DNA of 64,000 bases from Rhabdophis nuchalis. Taxonomy: Eukaryota > Chordata > Lepidosauria > Squamata > Natricidae. How positions within the stretch are numbered: the stretch's first letter is position 1; each line of letters begins with the position of its first letter. The stretch spans positions 78,640,715-78,704,714 of the forward strand of contig CM077646.1 of the NCBI GenBank assembly GCA_039707465.1. Reading direction: 5' to 3'. Positions 29,545 to 39,798 of this stretch are shown in pieces. The position numbers and the translations under genes are program-made. The notes beneath the pieces are model-generated. The model was not told the DNA's origin, made no database searches, and was given only the letters and a program-made list of their open reading frames with translations.

Positions 29545-29639
29545 TCTCTGATTTATTTATTGATCAGCTCATAAAACTAATATATATATAAAAGAAGATG
29601 CCATCTTCACCCCCTTGTTGATTGGTTGCTGCTTAAATG

Positions 29640-29770
29640 GTTTTTGTTAATTTTAATCTTAATATGCATCATTTATTATTTAATGTTTTAAATTATTTTC
29701 ATGTAGTTGTAAGCCATCCAAAGGTACTTGATAGTGAGATGGGTGGCATATAAATTTAATAAATAAATAT
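29640..29770 (+). mobile_element. L2-type LINE 3' tail, older subfamily
   Basis: 'gtgagatgggtggcatataa' followed by ATTTAATAAATAAATATA resembles the tails at 60150-60205 and, inverted, 47925-48030. It lies inside the Penelope-like RT region. Confidence 0.55.
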
Positions 29771-30070
29771 AAGCATAGCTGCTATGAATTCTTTCACTAA
29801 TGGTACGTAAATGGATGAAAAGAGTGCTGTGATATCAAATGGCAACATAATTTCATCTTTTTCTATTATTAAGTCTTCGATTTTCTGCAGACATGGTAGT
29901 GGGGAGTTGATAGAATATTCACTCTGCTCTGAGATGTCCACACTTTGAAGATAGACTTCACTCTTCCTTCTGATAGAACATGAATAGCTTCCCTTGACCC
30001 TAGTTTGACTAACGCAAGTTTCTCCTGTATTTGATTTGAAATACCGATTTAAATTCAATGCTGGTAACAT
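29756..30070 (-). pseudogene. Penelope-like element: RT motif A region
   Basis: The minus-strand frame (104 codons) contains 'CLQKIEDLIIEKDEIMLPFD' and 'FDITALFSSIYVPLVKEFI', resembling the SFDV.ALFT.I motif A of Penelope-type RTs. It is separated from the rest of the element (27650-28985) by the palindromes and an L2 tail. The N-terminal part is missing or unrecognisable to the right. Confidence 0.75.
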
Positions 30071-30545
30071 AACCCTGAATTGTGCTCAAGGTGATAAGAG
30101 AGGAGATAGGGTAACAGAATTTGGAAGGAGAAGGCATTTGGAAGGAAGGAGCAGTATAATGCAGTATAAAGAAGTTGGAGCTCCACCTTTGTAATTTAAT
30201 GCCTATTAGCATTAGTTCTTTGATAACTATTTGAGCAGATCCCCAGCTTGTCTAATTTTAGCACTTACATAATACAAAACCACAACCTCAATTCCAAAAT
30301 AATAAAATCAATACAAGTATACCTTGGCTAAGAGAAAAACAAGATTATCGTGAAGAGAGGTAACATCTATTTGAAACTCACCTGACCCAAAAACCACAGT
30401 CTATGTAATTAAAATAATGCACTGAAGGATATAACAACTAAGCAAAATGTTGATTTTAGACAACCCCATGACCTGTTGGGTCATCCTTTGAGAGAAAGGT
30501 AGTGCAGGATGATGTGACCAGAATGCACATTAAATTTTAGGGAGA
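30071..30545. other. Unassigned stretch
   Basis: No gene or clear repeat; it may include the decayed 5' part of the Penelope-like element. Confidence 0.4.
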
Positions 30546-30655
30546 TCATATATTTTGTATTGTATGTATTGTTGCTTGTTGGTATTTTAATTCCCTGTGC
30601 ACTGCCCTGAGTCCATTTGGAGACAGGAGTGGTATATAAATCCAATAAACCATTT
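30546..30655 (+). mobile_element. L2/L3-type LINE 3' tail
   Basis: 'tgcactgccctgagtccatt' and 'ggtatataaatccaataaac' match the tail signature of the LINE copies. It lies just upstream of the young copy A but is separate from it. Confidence 0.65.
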
Positions 30656-31007
30656 TTATCCCAATGCTGGATAAATTCTGTGAATAAAATTGGCTGAACA
30701 TTGTGGAAATTTCACTTCTAGAGGAGGAGTAGCTCTCAGATTTTTCATGCATTCTTTAAGCAAACTAATTTTAGGTATCTTATGTTAAAAATTGTTGTGG
30801 TATAATGCACTGCCTGGAATAACTTGATATAGCCATCACGCCCTTGTCATGGTCAGACCACTCACTTCTCCGGCTCAACTTTCCGACCGCTACTCCCCTC
30901 CGCGGGGAGGCGGAACCTGAATCACCAATCTGGTTCCGCCCCAGGCGCTTGATGGACCCTGATGGGTTCCAGGCGGCGCTTGGGCCACTTCCTGTGCCCC
31001 TGACCCG

Positions 31008-31577
31008 ATGGAGGACCTCGTGGCCGCATGGAATACTGCGACCACGGGAGCCTTGGATCGGGTCGCGCCCTTGCGGCCTCTCTTGCGGCGCCGAGCCACC
31101 CTGGCTCCTTGGTTTACCGAGGAGCTGAGGGTGATGAAACGCCACAAGAGACGCCTAGAGAGAAGATGGAGGTCTAGCCGATCTGAATCTGACCGGACAC
31201 AGGTAAGAGCCCATTTACAGACTTACATTGTGGCGCTGAGAGTGGCCAAACGCCACCATTGTGCCACTCTCATAGCATCCGCAGATAACCGCCCTGCCAC
31301 CCTGTTTAGGGTGACCCGCTCCCTCCTTCAACAGAGGGTGCGGGAAGCCCCCTTACAGGGCAGAGCAGAGGAATTTGTGTCTTATCTGCAGGAGAAAATC
31401 GCTCAGATACAGAACGAGCTAGCCCCCATTAATGGCCCAGTGGAATGCCACGAGGCGGATCTTGTTTGGGAGGAGTTACTTCCGATGATATGGACAGGCT
31501 TCGTGGGCGACTGCGAGCCACCACATGTTTACTGGACCCGTGTCCCTCCTGGCTTGTACTGGCATCCTGGGAGGTGA
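31008..31577 (+). CDS. LINE copy A: linker region between endonuclease and RT (189 codons)
   Basis: This frame carries 'WFTEELRVMKRHKRRLERRW', 'AHLQTYIVALRVAKRHHCAT' and 'EFVSYLQEKIAQIQNEL', the basic helical linker of L2/CR1-superclade ORF2 proteins. Real homology ends near residue 156 ('LVWEE'); the rest is out-of-frame sequence. The RT continues in the -1 frame. Inserting one T at about 31476 would join the two frames, so this is half of a split ORF2 and not an independent gene. The same break occurs in copy B. Confidence 0.6.
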   Translation: MEDLVAAWNTATTGALDRVAPLRPLLRRRATLAPWFTEELRVMKRHKRRLERRWRSSRSESDRTQVRAHLQTYIVALRVAKRHHCATLIASADNRPATLFRVTRSLLQQRVREAPLQGRAEEFVSYLQEKIAQIQNELAPINGPVECHEADLVWEELLPMIWTGFVGDCEPPHVYWTRVPPGLYWHPGR

Positions 31578-33034
31578 CACGAGGCTGGCTCCAAGAGGTT
31601 GTCAACGCATCCTTGAGTGAGGGTTCCTTGCCTGCTTCCCTAAAAGAGGCCATGGTGAGACCCCTCCTCAAGAAGCCCTCTTTGGATCCAGCTTTATTAT
31701 CTAACTATCGTCCTGTCTCCAACCTTCCCTTTTTGGCGAAGGTTGTTGAGAGTGTGGTGGCACAACAGTTTCCCCGTCACCTGGAGGAAGTTGATTATCT
31801 AGACCCGCGCCAGTCCGGCTTTCGGCCCGGGCATAGCACCGAGACAGCATTGGTCGCGTTAGTGGATGATCTCTGGAGGGCCAGAGATGGGGGCTGTTCC
31901 TCCATCCTGGTTCTATTAGACCTCTCGGCGGCTTTCGATACCATCGACCATGGTATCTTATTGCATCGGCTGGGGGGGTTGGGGGTGGGAGGCACCGTTT
32001 TACGGTGGTTCTCCTCCTACCTCTCTGGCCGATCGCAATTTGTGTTGATGGGAGAGCAGAGGTCGACCTTGAGACCCCTCACATGTGGGGTGCCTCAGGG
32101 GTCGGTCCTCTCGCCTCTCCTGTTCAACACATATATGAAGCCGCTGGGCGAGATCATCCGTGGTTTTGGGGTAGAGTATCATCTCTACGCTGATGATACT
32201 CAGCTGTATATATCTACCCCAAACCACCCCAACGATGCTGTAGCGGTGATGTGCCAGTGCCTGGAAGCCGTGCGGATCTGGATGGGAAGTAACGGACTCA
32301 GGCTCAACCTGACCAAGACCGAGTGGCTGTGGTTTCCGGCTGCCCGATTCAACCAGTTGATGCCATCTCTGGCCATAGGGGGCGAACATCTTGCCCCTGT
32401 GGATGGGGCGCGCAACTTGGGTGCCCTCCTGGATACCCGGCTGTCCATGGAAGATCAAGTGACAGCCGTGGCCAGGAGGGCGTTTTACCAGGTTCGCCTG
32501 GTACGCCAGTTGCGCCCCCTATTGGATCAGGATGCCCTTTGCACAGTCACTCATGCTCTCGTGACATCCCAACTGGACTATTGTAACTCTCTCTACATGG
32601 GGCTCCCCTCGAGGTGCACCCGGAGGCTTCAGTTGGTCCAGAACGCAGCCACGCGAGCAATAATGGGAACCTCTAGGTTTACCCACGTAACACCGCTCTT
32701 GCGCGAGCTGCACTGGCTACCTGTCGTCTTTCGGGTGCGCTTCAAGGTGTTAGTCATCATCTTCAAAGCGCTCCATGGCTCGGGACCTAGCTATCTGCGG
32801 GATCGGATCCTGCCCCATACATCCTCACGGCCGATTCGCTCCCACAGAGAGGGACTTCTCCGGGTGCCGTCCACTAGACTTTGTCAGCGGGCGACGCCCA
32901 GGGGAAGGGCCTTCTCTGTGGCGGGCCCAGCCCTCTGGAACGACCTTCCCCCCGATATTAGGACACCTACGGACCTCCGCTCCTTCCGTTTAAAATTAAA
33001 GACACATCTTTTTCGCCTGGCCGGCCTTGGGTAG
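31445..33034 (+). CDS. LINE copy A: reverse transcriptase part of ORF2 (529 codons, intact)
   Basis: Blocks in order: 'PLLKKPSLDPALLSNYRPVS' (fingers), 'LVLLDLSAAFDTIDHGILL' (motif A), 'GVPQGSVLSPLLFNTYMKPL' (motif B), 'YHLYADDTQLYIS' (motif C, catalytic YADD), 'LNLTKTEWLWF' (motif D), then the C-terminal 'LLRELHWLPVVFRVRFKVLV' and 'GRAFSVAGPALWNDLPPDIR'. All catalytic residues are present. The assigned ATG at 31445 is arbitrary, since the first dozen residues are out-of-frame; the homologous frame begins at about 'VTSDDMDRL'. Differs from copy B at about two dozen of 529 residues by my count. It synthesises LINE cDNA at a nicked target. The closest relatives are L2/L3-type elements of the CR1 superclade; the exact clade is uncertain. 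Confidence 0.9.
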   Translation: MPRGGSCLGGVTSDDMDRLRGRLRATTCLLDPCPSWLVLASWEVTRGWLQEVVNASLSEGSLPASLKEAMVRPLLKKPSLDPALLSNYRPVSNLPFLAKVVESVVAQQFPRHLEEVDYLDPRQSGFRPGHSTETALVALVDDLWRARDGGCSSILVLLDLSAAFDTIDHGILLHRLGGLGVGGTVLRWFSSYLSGRSQFVLMGEQRSTLRPLTCGVPQGSVLSPLLFNTYMKPLGEIIRGFGVEYHLYADDTQLYISTPNHPNDAVAVMCQCLEAVRIWMGSNGLRLNLTKTEWLWFPAARFNQLMPSLAIGGEHLAPVDGARNLGALLDTRLSMEDQVTAVARRAFYQVRLVRQLRPLLDQDALCTVTHALVTSQLDYCNSLYMGLPSRCTRRLQLVQNAATRAIMGTSRFTHVTPLLRELHWLPVVFRVRFKVLVIIFKALHGSGPSYLRDRILPHTSSRPIRSHREGLLRVPSTRLCQRATPRGRAFSVAGPALWNDLPPDIRTPTDLRSFRLKLKTHLFRLAGLG

Positions 33035-33212
33035 TCTCTTCTAAGGTTAGGGGTTTTAGGGGTAGTTTTAGTTTAGTTTATGGGTTTTTAGCGCAGGACT
33101 AATTTAATTCATTTTTAATTTTGTATTCTGTCTGTGGTTTTATCTGTATTTTTAATTGCCTGTGCCCCGCCTCGAGTCCCTTTGGGGAGAGAGAGCGGGA
33201 TATAAAATTAAA

Positions 33213-33254
<42 letters not shown>
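33213..33254. repeat. (ATT)n at the 3' end of LINE copy A
   Basis: The 42-bp run directly follows 'gcgggatataaaattaaa', as in copy B, so it is part of the element's tail or grew from it. Confidence 0.9.
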
Positions 33255-33960
33255 GAAGACATGAACAAAAATAACGAGAGTTTTAATAGTATATGGATAC
33301 CTGCACTAAGAGACTGGCAGACAATATCAAATATTGCAGCAAAAGATCTATGGTGAAAGACATCAAAAGACTCACTGTTCTTCAGAAAAAAATGTGCAAC
33401 ACTCAATCCAATGAGTTTATGTTACAAGGTGCCATACTTCTATCTAATTCATATTGGCTAATGTATGCAGACTTTAGCCTAAAAATGAATCACTGTGGCA
33501 TTTTCTAAGCAACTTGTTTGCTGCTATCACTAGATACTACACTAGATGAGCGCAACATAATTAACACATTTTATTTTGTATTTTGACAAGTACAATGAAT
33601 TTTAGAAGGGATCAAGTGGAGGTGATCTGACTTTCTATTCAATTTTCTGGACCGTGTTGAATCATCCTGGCTTTTCATTAAAATCCTTTTTATGGATGCT
33701 GCTGGAAGCCTTTAGGAAAAGTAAGGCGTGAGATTCTTCAAGAAATATATAGGTAGTCCTTAATGTATAACCACAAGGGAGTCAAAATTTCCATTGCTAA
33801 GTAAGTCCAGTTCTTAAGTGAGTTGTGTCTCATTTTATGACATTTTTTCCACAGTGGTTAAGTGAATCACTGCAGTTGTTAAGTGAATTGTACGATTGTT
33901 AAGTAAATTTGTCTCCCCCCCCCCCCCATTTACTTGGCTGGGATGGTTACAAATGGCGAT
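33255..33960. other. Unassigned stretch
   Basis: Contains a poly(C) run at about 33907-33917 and a sequence 'agtccttaatgtataaccac...gtcattttatgacattttttccac' (about 33752-33850) typical of an older dispersed repeat I cannot name; its continuation is at about 34735-34845, across the LINE copy. Confidence 0.35.
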
Positions 33961-33964
33961 CACA

Positions 33965-34655
33965 TGAACCCTGATCACATGACTACTGTAATGCTCTCTA
34001 CATGGGGCTCCCCTTGAGATGCATCCGAAGGCTGCATCTGGTCCAAAATGCGGCCGCGCGGGCAGTTTTGGGAGTTACCAGATACTCCCACGTAACACCG
34101 CTCCTGCGCAGGCTGCACTGGCTGCCTGTGGCCTTTCGGGTGCGCTTCAAGGTGTTGGTCATCATCTTTAAAGCGCTCCATGGCACAGGACCTAGCTATC
34201 GGGATCGTATCCTGCCCCATACATCCCTTCAGCCGATTCGCTCCCACAGAGAGGGACTTCTCTGGGTGCCGTCCGCTAGGCAATGCCAACGAGCGACGCC
34301 CAGGGGAAGGGCCTTCTCTGTGATGGGCCCGACCCTTTGGAACGACCTATCCCCTGATATCAGAACGACCACGGACCTCCGCTCCTTCCGCCAGAAACTT
34401 AAAACTCACCTGTTCCATCAAGCCGGCTTGGCCTAACTTATGCTTCTCGCCCCAGTCTGCAATTTAAATTATTTTATTTGGTTTTATGGGTTCAGTTTTA
34501 ACTTTTATAAATTTGTACAGGGTTATTTAATTTGATTTTAGCTTTGTATGTATTGTCATGTTTTTAGTAGTTTTTAATTTTACCTGTACACCGTCCCGAG
34601 TCCCCTCGGGGAGAGGGGGCGGTCTAGAAATCCAATAAAATAAATAAATAATAAA
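33965..34655 (+). mobile_element. L2/L3-type LINE 3' end, copy C
   Basis: It has an open 144-codon frame (34002-34436) with 'LRRLHWLPVAFRVRFKVLVI', 'GPSYRDRILPHTS' (one codon deleted relative to YLRDR) and 'GRAFSVMGPTLWNDLSPDIR'. The tail reads 'ccgagtcccctcggggagag' and AATAAAATAAATAAATAAT. Its tail differs from that of copies A and B, so it is another subfamily. It splits an older repeat ('gtaacttaagt' type) whose halves lie on both sides. Confidence 0.85.
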
Positions 34656-34734
34656 TAAAACCCAGGATAGGGCAAATGTCATAAATGCCAGTGGCCAAGT
34701 GCCTGAATTTTGATCACGCTACCACGAAGATGCT

Positions 34735-34845
34735 ACAACAGCTGTAAGTGTGAAAAACCAGTCATAAGTTACCCTTTTCAGTGCTGTTGTAACTTTAAAC
34801 GGTCACTAAACAAATGATTGCAGGTGGAGGACCACCTGTATAGAA
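34735..34845 (+). repeat. Right half of an unclassified dispersed repeat
   Basis: 'gtcataagttacccttttca' to 'ggaccacctgtat' pairs in theme with the left half at 33752-33960 ('aggtagtccttaatgtataa'), which begins with the near inverse of the right end. This looks like a long terminal inverted repeat element split by LINE copy C. Confidence 0.5.
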
Positions 34846-34904
34846 TTTCTTTCTATGCTTGTAAAAACAAGAGTGGATTAATGCGTCTCTTCTTGAAATG
34901 ATAT

Positions 34905-35050
34905 CTGCTGTGGCCTAGAGGTGGAGCTCTTGCTTCCTAATCGGGAGGTTGTGAGTTCAATCCTAGGTAGAGGCAGATGTCAGGTCTCCTGCTTGGGCAG
35001 GGGATTGGACTAGATGACCTGCAAGGTCCCTTCCAACTGTTAATCTGTTA
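34905..35050 (+). mobile_element. tRNA-derived SINE with a CR1 3' tail
   Basis: The head has an A box 'tggcctagaggtgg' and a B box 'gagttcaatcc', tRNA-like spacing and sequence. The tail is the CR1 3' end 'ttggactagatgacctgcaa' with 'ggtcccttccaactgt'. This arrangement implies mobilisation by a CR1 such as those at 17.5, 36.1 and 53.4 kb. Confidence 0.85.
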
Positions 35051-35052
35051 AA

Positions 35053-36125
35053 ATCAACCATATCGTGCTATTTGACTGAGAATTATAGGGCATTGAAGAC
35101 TTCAACTGAAATTATGTTCGTCTGTGAAACAGAACATTTCACAGCTGCTCAAGTGAAGAGGACACCATGTCACTTCACAGCTCTTGTTAATATGGTTTTA
35201 TATTCAAAAAAGTGTTAATGGCAAAACATTGCACTTTGGACTATTAGAATGCCATCCGCTTTGCTTGCTCTCCTGCTTTCCCGCTCTGGCGTGGGTGTAC
35301 AGGAAGTTCCAGTAAATGATCATTAGAATAGCTGGCTGCAAAAGATGAGCTCAGTCAAGTGTAGCTGCATTTTAGATAAAAAGATAAATAAATAAATAAA
35401 CCAGATCCACTTGATCTATTCCAGCCACAGGGAAGAAGTTGCTGATGTTACACTTCCCCACTAGAATAAGATAAACTTCTCAATCATTAGCAAGAAGTTG
35501 ATCAATATCAGAACACCACATTATTATAAAGTGTTTGTCTCTAAAGAAATTATGAAGTTTCTGACAATTATGGGCTGTCTGTCAACATTATTCTGGCTTG
35601 TGACAGGCAACACGGTGTAGCTTTGGGGAACTCAGAAATCATATTTGGGGAGTCAGAGGAATGTTAGCATAAACACCCCAGTAATTACTTTCCCAGTGTG
35701 TGTAGTAAATTGCCCTGGTGAGTCTCATGGGGAAAATTCAACTTTTCTGAAAGGAACTTTTGGGAGGTGATTATCACTGTGCTTGGTTTTGCTGACACAA
35801 ATTTGAACTTTCACTGTTATGGTCTAACTTATCCAACAATTTACAGTTGTTCTATGCAACTAGAAAAACTAGCACAACTCTTGGGTTATTAAAAAGGTGA
35901 AAACTCAGGGAAACTGAGGAAGCTATACTATCTTGGCTTCTGGTTTGGAATCAGTTCTGACAAATGTCAGCTAGTTGTTTATGTCAGAAACCTGTGACAC
36001 AATGGGCTGAGAAATTTGAGAAATCAAATCAGCTCCTAGTCCCTCTCGAAGCAGAGTAAAACTTCTCTCTTCAGGAGGGAACCGGTGTCTGCAAAGTGGC
36101 ACAAACATTTCAGTCCTTTGAGGGG
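35053..36125. other. Unassigned stretch
   Basis: No gene or repeat evident. Confidence 0.5.
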
Positions 36126-36129
36126 AACT

Positions 36130-36850
36130 GAGGAATCTTGAAAAAAATAAGGTTTTACATTTAGGCAAGAAAAACCAAGTGCACATGTATAGAATAGGTG
36201 GTACCTGGTTCAATAGTAGTAACTGTGAGAGGGATTTTGGAGTCCTAGTGGAAAATCCTTTAAATATGAACTAACAGGTTGCTGCAGTTGCCAAAAAAGC
36301 CAATATAGTCATTCATAGGTTGCATTATCAGAGGACTAGAAACAAGATCACATGAAGTGTTCATACCACTTTATAATGCCTTGATAAAGCCACACTTGGA
36401 ATATTGCATTCAGTTTTGATTGCCACAATATAAAAATATGTTAAGACAGTAGGAAGAGTGTGGAGAAGAGCAAAAAAACAACAACCCCCAGGGTCCTGGA
36501 AACTAAAACATATGAAGAACAGTTGCAGGAATTGGGTATGCCTACTTTATTGAAAAGAAGGTGTGACATGATAGCAGTGTTCCAATATCCAAGGGGTCAC
36601 CACAAGAAGAGCGGGTGAACCTATTCTCCAGAGCACTTGAAAGCAGAACAAGAAATTAATCAGGGAGAGAATCAATCTAGAAATAAGGAGAAATTTACTG
36701 ACAGAACAATTCTGTCCATTGATAGTGATCCATTACTGAAGGTTTTTAAGAAGAGATTGAACAACCATTTGTCTGAAATTGCATAGAATCTCCTTGAGAG
36801 GGGGGTTGGAGTAGAAGACCTCCAAAGTCGCTTCCAACTCTATTATTCTA
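36130..36850 (+). mobile_element. CR1 LINE 3' end, decayed
   Basis: It contains 'ccacttggaatattgcat', 'gaagaacagttgcaggaatt' and the 3' end 'ttggagtagaagacctccaa' with TATTATTCTATT. It starts further 5' in the RT than the copy at 17486. Deletions and stops break the frame throughout. Confidence 0.85.
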
Positions 36851-37429
36851 TTAAAACAGGGCATTTGTTTTCTATTTTGATGTGATTAAGTCTCAAAATG
36901 TCTGTTTAAAATCTGTGCAATGTTTAGGGAACACATTTTTTCCCTTAAAATTCCCAGAGTAACGAAACAGATTTCTAATAATGTAATAGTGTCATCAATC
37001 ATACATTGCTATAGCTCTCAGGAGCTAAGAAAATAAAACCTGCATCCTTTTGCCACTACAAAGTTATTTGTTTCTATTTTAAAATGTCAGTATTAGAAAG
37101 CAATCAATATTTGAACTCTTCTGCCAGCAAACGAATATCTGCAGCAGACTGGCACCATGTCCCATCTTATTTCAATCATATTGCTGTTAATCCAGCATCA
37201 GTCTGAAGATGTGTTAATCCAGTACCAGCCTAAATCCCTAAAGCACAACTAATGTGGATGATGGGAGTATGATTCAATAGACCTAGAAACTACTGGTTGG
37301 AGAAAGATGTGAAGATGTTGGGCCATCTTCATCTAAAGGAACCCAATAGAAACCAACATCATTTCTATCACTTAAAATGCTTAAGAATAAATGTTACCTG
37401 ACAATTAAGAGGAACTACACAGTCTAAGT

Positions 37430-37492
37430 CAGGGGTGAATTCTGGGAACTGAAGTCCTTCAGACTTAAAGTTGCAAAGTTTGCCCACCTCTG
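37430..37492. mobile_element. Very short hAT-like MITE, 63 bp
   Basis: It begins CAGGGGTGAATTC and ends CCCACCTCTG, with a perfect 8-bp duplication GTCTAAGT (37422-37429 and 37493-37500). It keeps part of the 'ctgggaactgaagtcc' block of the foldback MITEs. Confidence 0.8.
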
Positions 37493-37500
37493 GTCTAAGT

Positions 37501-39190
37501 TCAATTTCAGGGTGAATTCCATGTTTTGAATGCAGAAACTCCAAGTTCCTTGCATTTCTGCTTGAAGGTATGATTTAAACGTGTTCTACAATGAGCCTTT
37601 GAAATCCTATAAACATCAGAGCAATGTAAATAAAAATGTGCTACATATAAGTATGTGATCATCTATATGATAGTGTAGGTGTGATGTTTAGATGGTTATT
37701 GGTAATTTGTTCCATGCTATTTCTCTCTCTCTCTCTCTCTCTATTAAATTCAGAAAAGGATGAGAATATTCCAGATTTCTTCCTTATCTCAACTCTTTGA
37801 GAATCTCAAAAGTACAGAAGAAAAATAAATTTTATCCAATGATTGTTTAATTCATCATTCTTTGCCTGAATATTTCTCCTTGTCATTACTGCCTGGAAGG
37901 AATCTTCTGATAAGAGGATTTGTTTTCCCCCCTCCAAAATGATATACAGAATTAGATCATTAATGGGAGAAGACCCTAAGATAAACTATTCTGCAAAAGA
38001 GAACTTAGCTACAAGGAAGAAGAAGATGCTAAGATCTAGATCTGCCCTGGAGTAATGCAGAAAGTAGAAGACACAAGCTGGAGTCAACCTCTGAAGTTAA
38101 GAGAGAAATCAGAACGTCTCTAACGGAATAATTAGGCAACTCGTAAGGAAAATGCACTGTTCAATCATGTTTAAAGTTGTTCTCTGTTCCTCTTTGGGCT
38201 GCTTGCAAGTGAAATTTTTCCAGTAACTGTGGTGAATCTCCTTATGTACCCCCAATATGAAAAAACGTTTAGACCAATTTGGGACTTCCCTCTTCTAGAT
38301 TGCTCCTTGTACTCTAGAACTTCTTTATCAGGAATATGATGTAAATATGAATCCCAGACAACACACTGTATAAGCAGCTTTAAATTATGAAAGCTGTTCA
38401 GAATCTGCTGCAATGGCAGCCATAATAAATTTAATTAATAAATAAATGAGAGAGAGAGAAGATCCTGGGCCTAATTCTAGGTCTGTTTTTGCCCATCTGC
38501 CAGAGAACGCTGTGTACTATTTTAAATTCTTTGATTTATCACTATCAACTCTGTAATATCATGTGATTTCAGTGAAGTTACTAGACTTGCTTGCTGATTA
38601 ACAAATTGGGGCAAACTAATGAAAAAGCACTTTTCTATAGAGGTAAAGCCAACCAGGATTACTGCTGTCTCAGATATATTTCTGTAAAAGTATTTCAGCT
38701 CAGCAAATGCATTACCTGTGATAGAATAATGAGGTGATGTTCATGTTTTTCTCTGATCCTTGGATAAAACTCTGCACAGTTCCTGATATGCCTGGGATTT
38801 TTTGACTGTAGTTTTTTAAATTTCTTACCCTTTACGAATTCCTGGTAAGTAGCTAGAGTCAAAACTCCCATTAATTTCAACATCATTTTCCTCAGCAACT
38901 GTGACAGATAAAAATTCTGCTTGTACAGTGATCTATCAAAAATACCAACTCCTTCAAGGGACCAAGATCAAACCCTACATCTTGTGCAGTTCGCTAATCA
39001 CACAGCTGCTCCAGTTAATCTTTTGGGATTTGTCAAAGCTATGCTGTTTGCATCAAATAAACTTTGATTTAGCCTCTATGACTGTTTCCTCCTAGAGTTT
39101 TCTTCCTCCCTTTGGGCAGCTTAATCAAACCCAGATAATCTCAGAAGTTCTCAATAGTCATAAACTTTCTAAGGAATCATGTGGCTATCT
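37501..39190. other. Unassigned stretch with a (CT)n run upstream
   Basis: A short (CT)n run lies at 37722-37742. I see no coding or repeat family in 37501-39190 apart from AATTAATAAATAAATGAGAGAG near 38430. Confidence 0.45.
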
Positions 39191-39192
39191 CA

Positions 39193-39432
39193 ACAGCAAT
39201 AGCACTTAGACTTATATATCTCTTCACGGTGTTTTACAGCACCTCTCTCTAAGCGGTTTACAGAGTCAGCATAATGGCCCCAACTGTCTGGGCCCTCATT
39301 TTACTGACTTCAGAAAGATGGAAGGCTAAGTCAACCTTGAGCTGTTTGGAATTGAACTCCTGGGGTGACAGCAGTCAGTTAGCTCTGCAGTGCTGCATTT
39401 TAACCACCACACCACCACAGTTCTTAAGAAAT
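39193..39432 (-). mobile_element. tRNA-derived SINE with L2-like tail
   Basis: On the minus strand: 'ggtggtgtggtggttaaaat' (head with A-box-like sequence), 'caggagttcaattccaaac' (B box), the core 'gacttagccttccatctttc' and the L2-like tail ending 'taagtctaagtgctattgct'. More complete than 2447-2640. Confidence 0.75.
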
Positions 39433-39798
39433 CAACCCAACAGTGTCTTTCCTTTTCAGAGCCTTTTGTATAAGCTGGCTGCTTTTCTGGTTGAGCTTTT
39501 ATTGCCTCCATGTTTTCTGCCTCCTCAATTCATTATTCAGTAAAAAAAAATGTCAACGTAATTTCAGGTCAGGAAGAAGATAAGGAAAATGCTGGTTGCA
39601 TATTTGCTTTTCTGAATGCATACAGAAAAATTCTAACTTCACCTATCCCATACCTTCCTACCTTCTACACTTTTGGCTCCTAAAAATTGCAAAGTTCACT
39701 GTCACAAAAGATTGTAAAACCTGATTTGGAGAGAGAAAAAGTATTCATCCATTTTTTAATTAATCAGTTCTTTTGAGCTAACATTCTAGAATTCATAG

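Larger units (their letters stand above)
29363..29588. repeat. Palindrome B of the hammerhead repeat (two ribozymes head to head)
   Basis: Arms of about 108 bp on each side of a centre at about 29474 carry: tail, hammerhead, and the tRNA-like B-box region ('gcttcgatcccagtaa'). The left arm overlaps the tail at the right end of palindrome A, so the two palindromes share a segment. Confidence 0.85.
30838..33254 (+). mobile_element. Young L2/L3-type LINE, copy A
   Basis: The copy begins near the end of the APE endonuclease ('SDHSLLRLNF', containing the conserved SDH). It continues through a linker frame (31008-31577), the 529-codon RT frame and a 3' UTR ending 'gagtccctttggggagag', 'gcgggatataaa' and (ATT)n. 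From 31161 on it aligns without gaps to copy B at a constant offset of 9762 up to the ORF stop. Frameshifts lie at about 31000 and 31476; the second is shared with copy B. I found no target duplication. Confidence 0.85.

Noticed and set aside
31000..32500. Other long frames antisense or out of phase to the LINE RT
   Set aside because: They recur at the same relative positions in copies A and B and are shadows of the RT frame.
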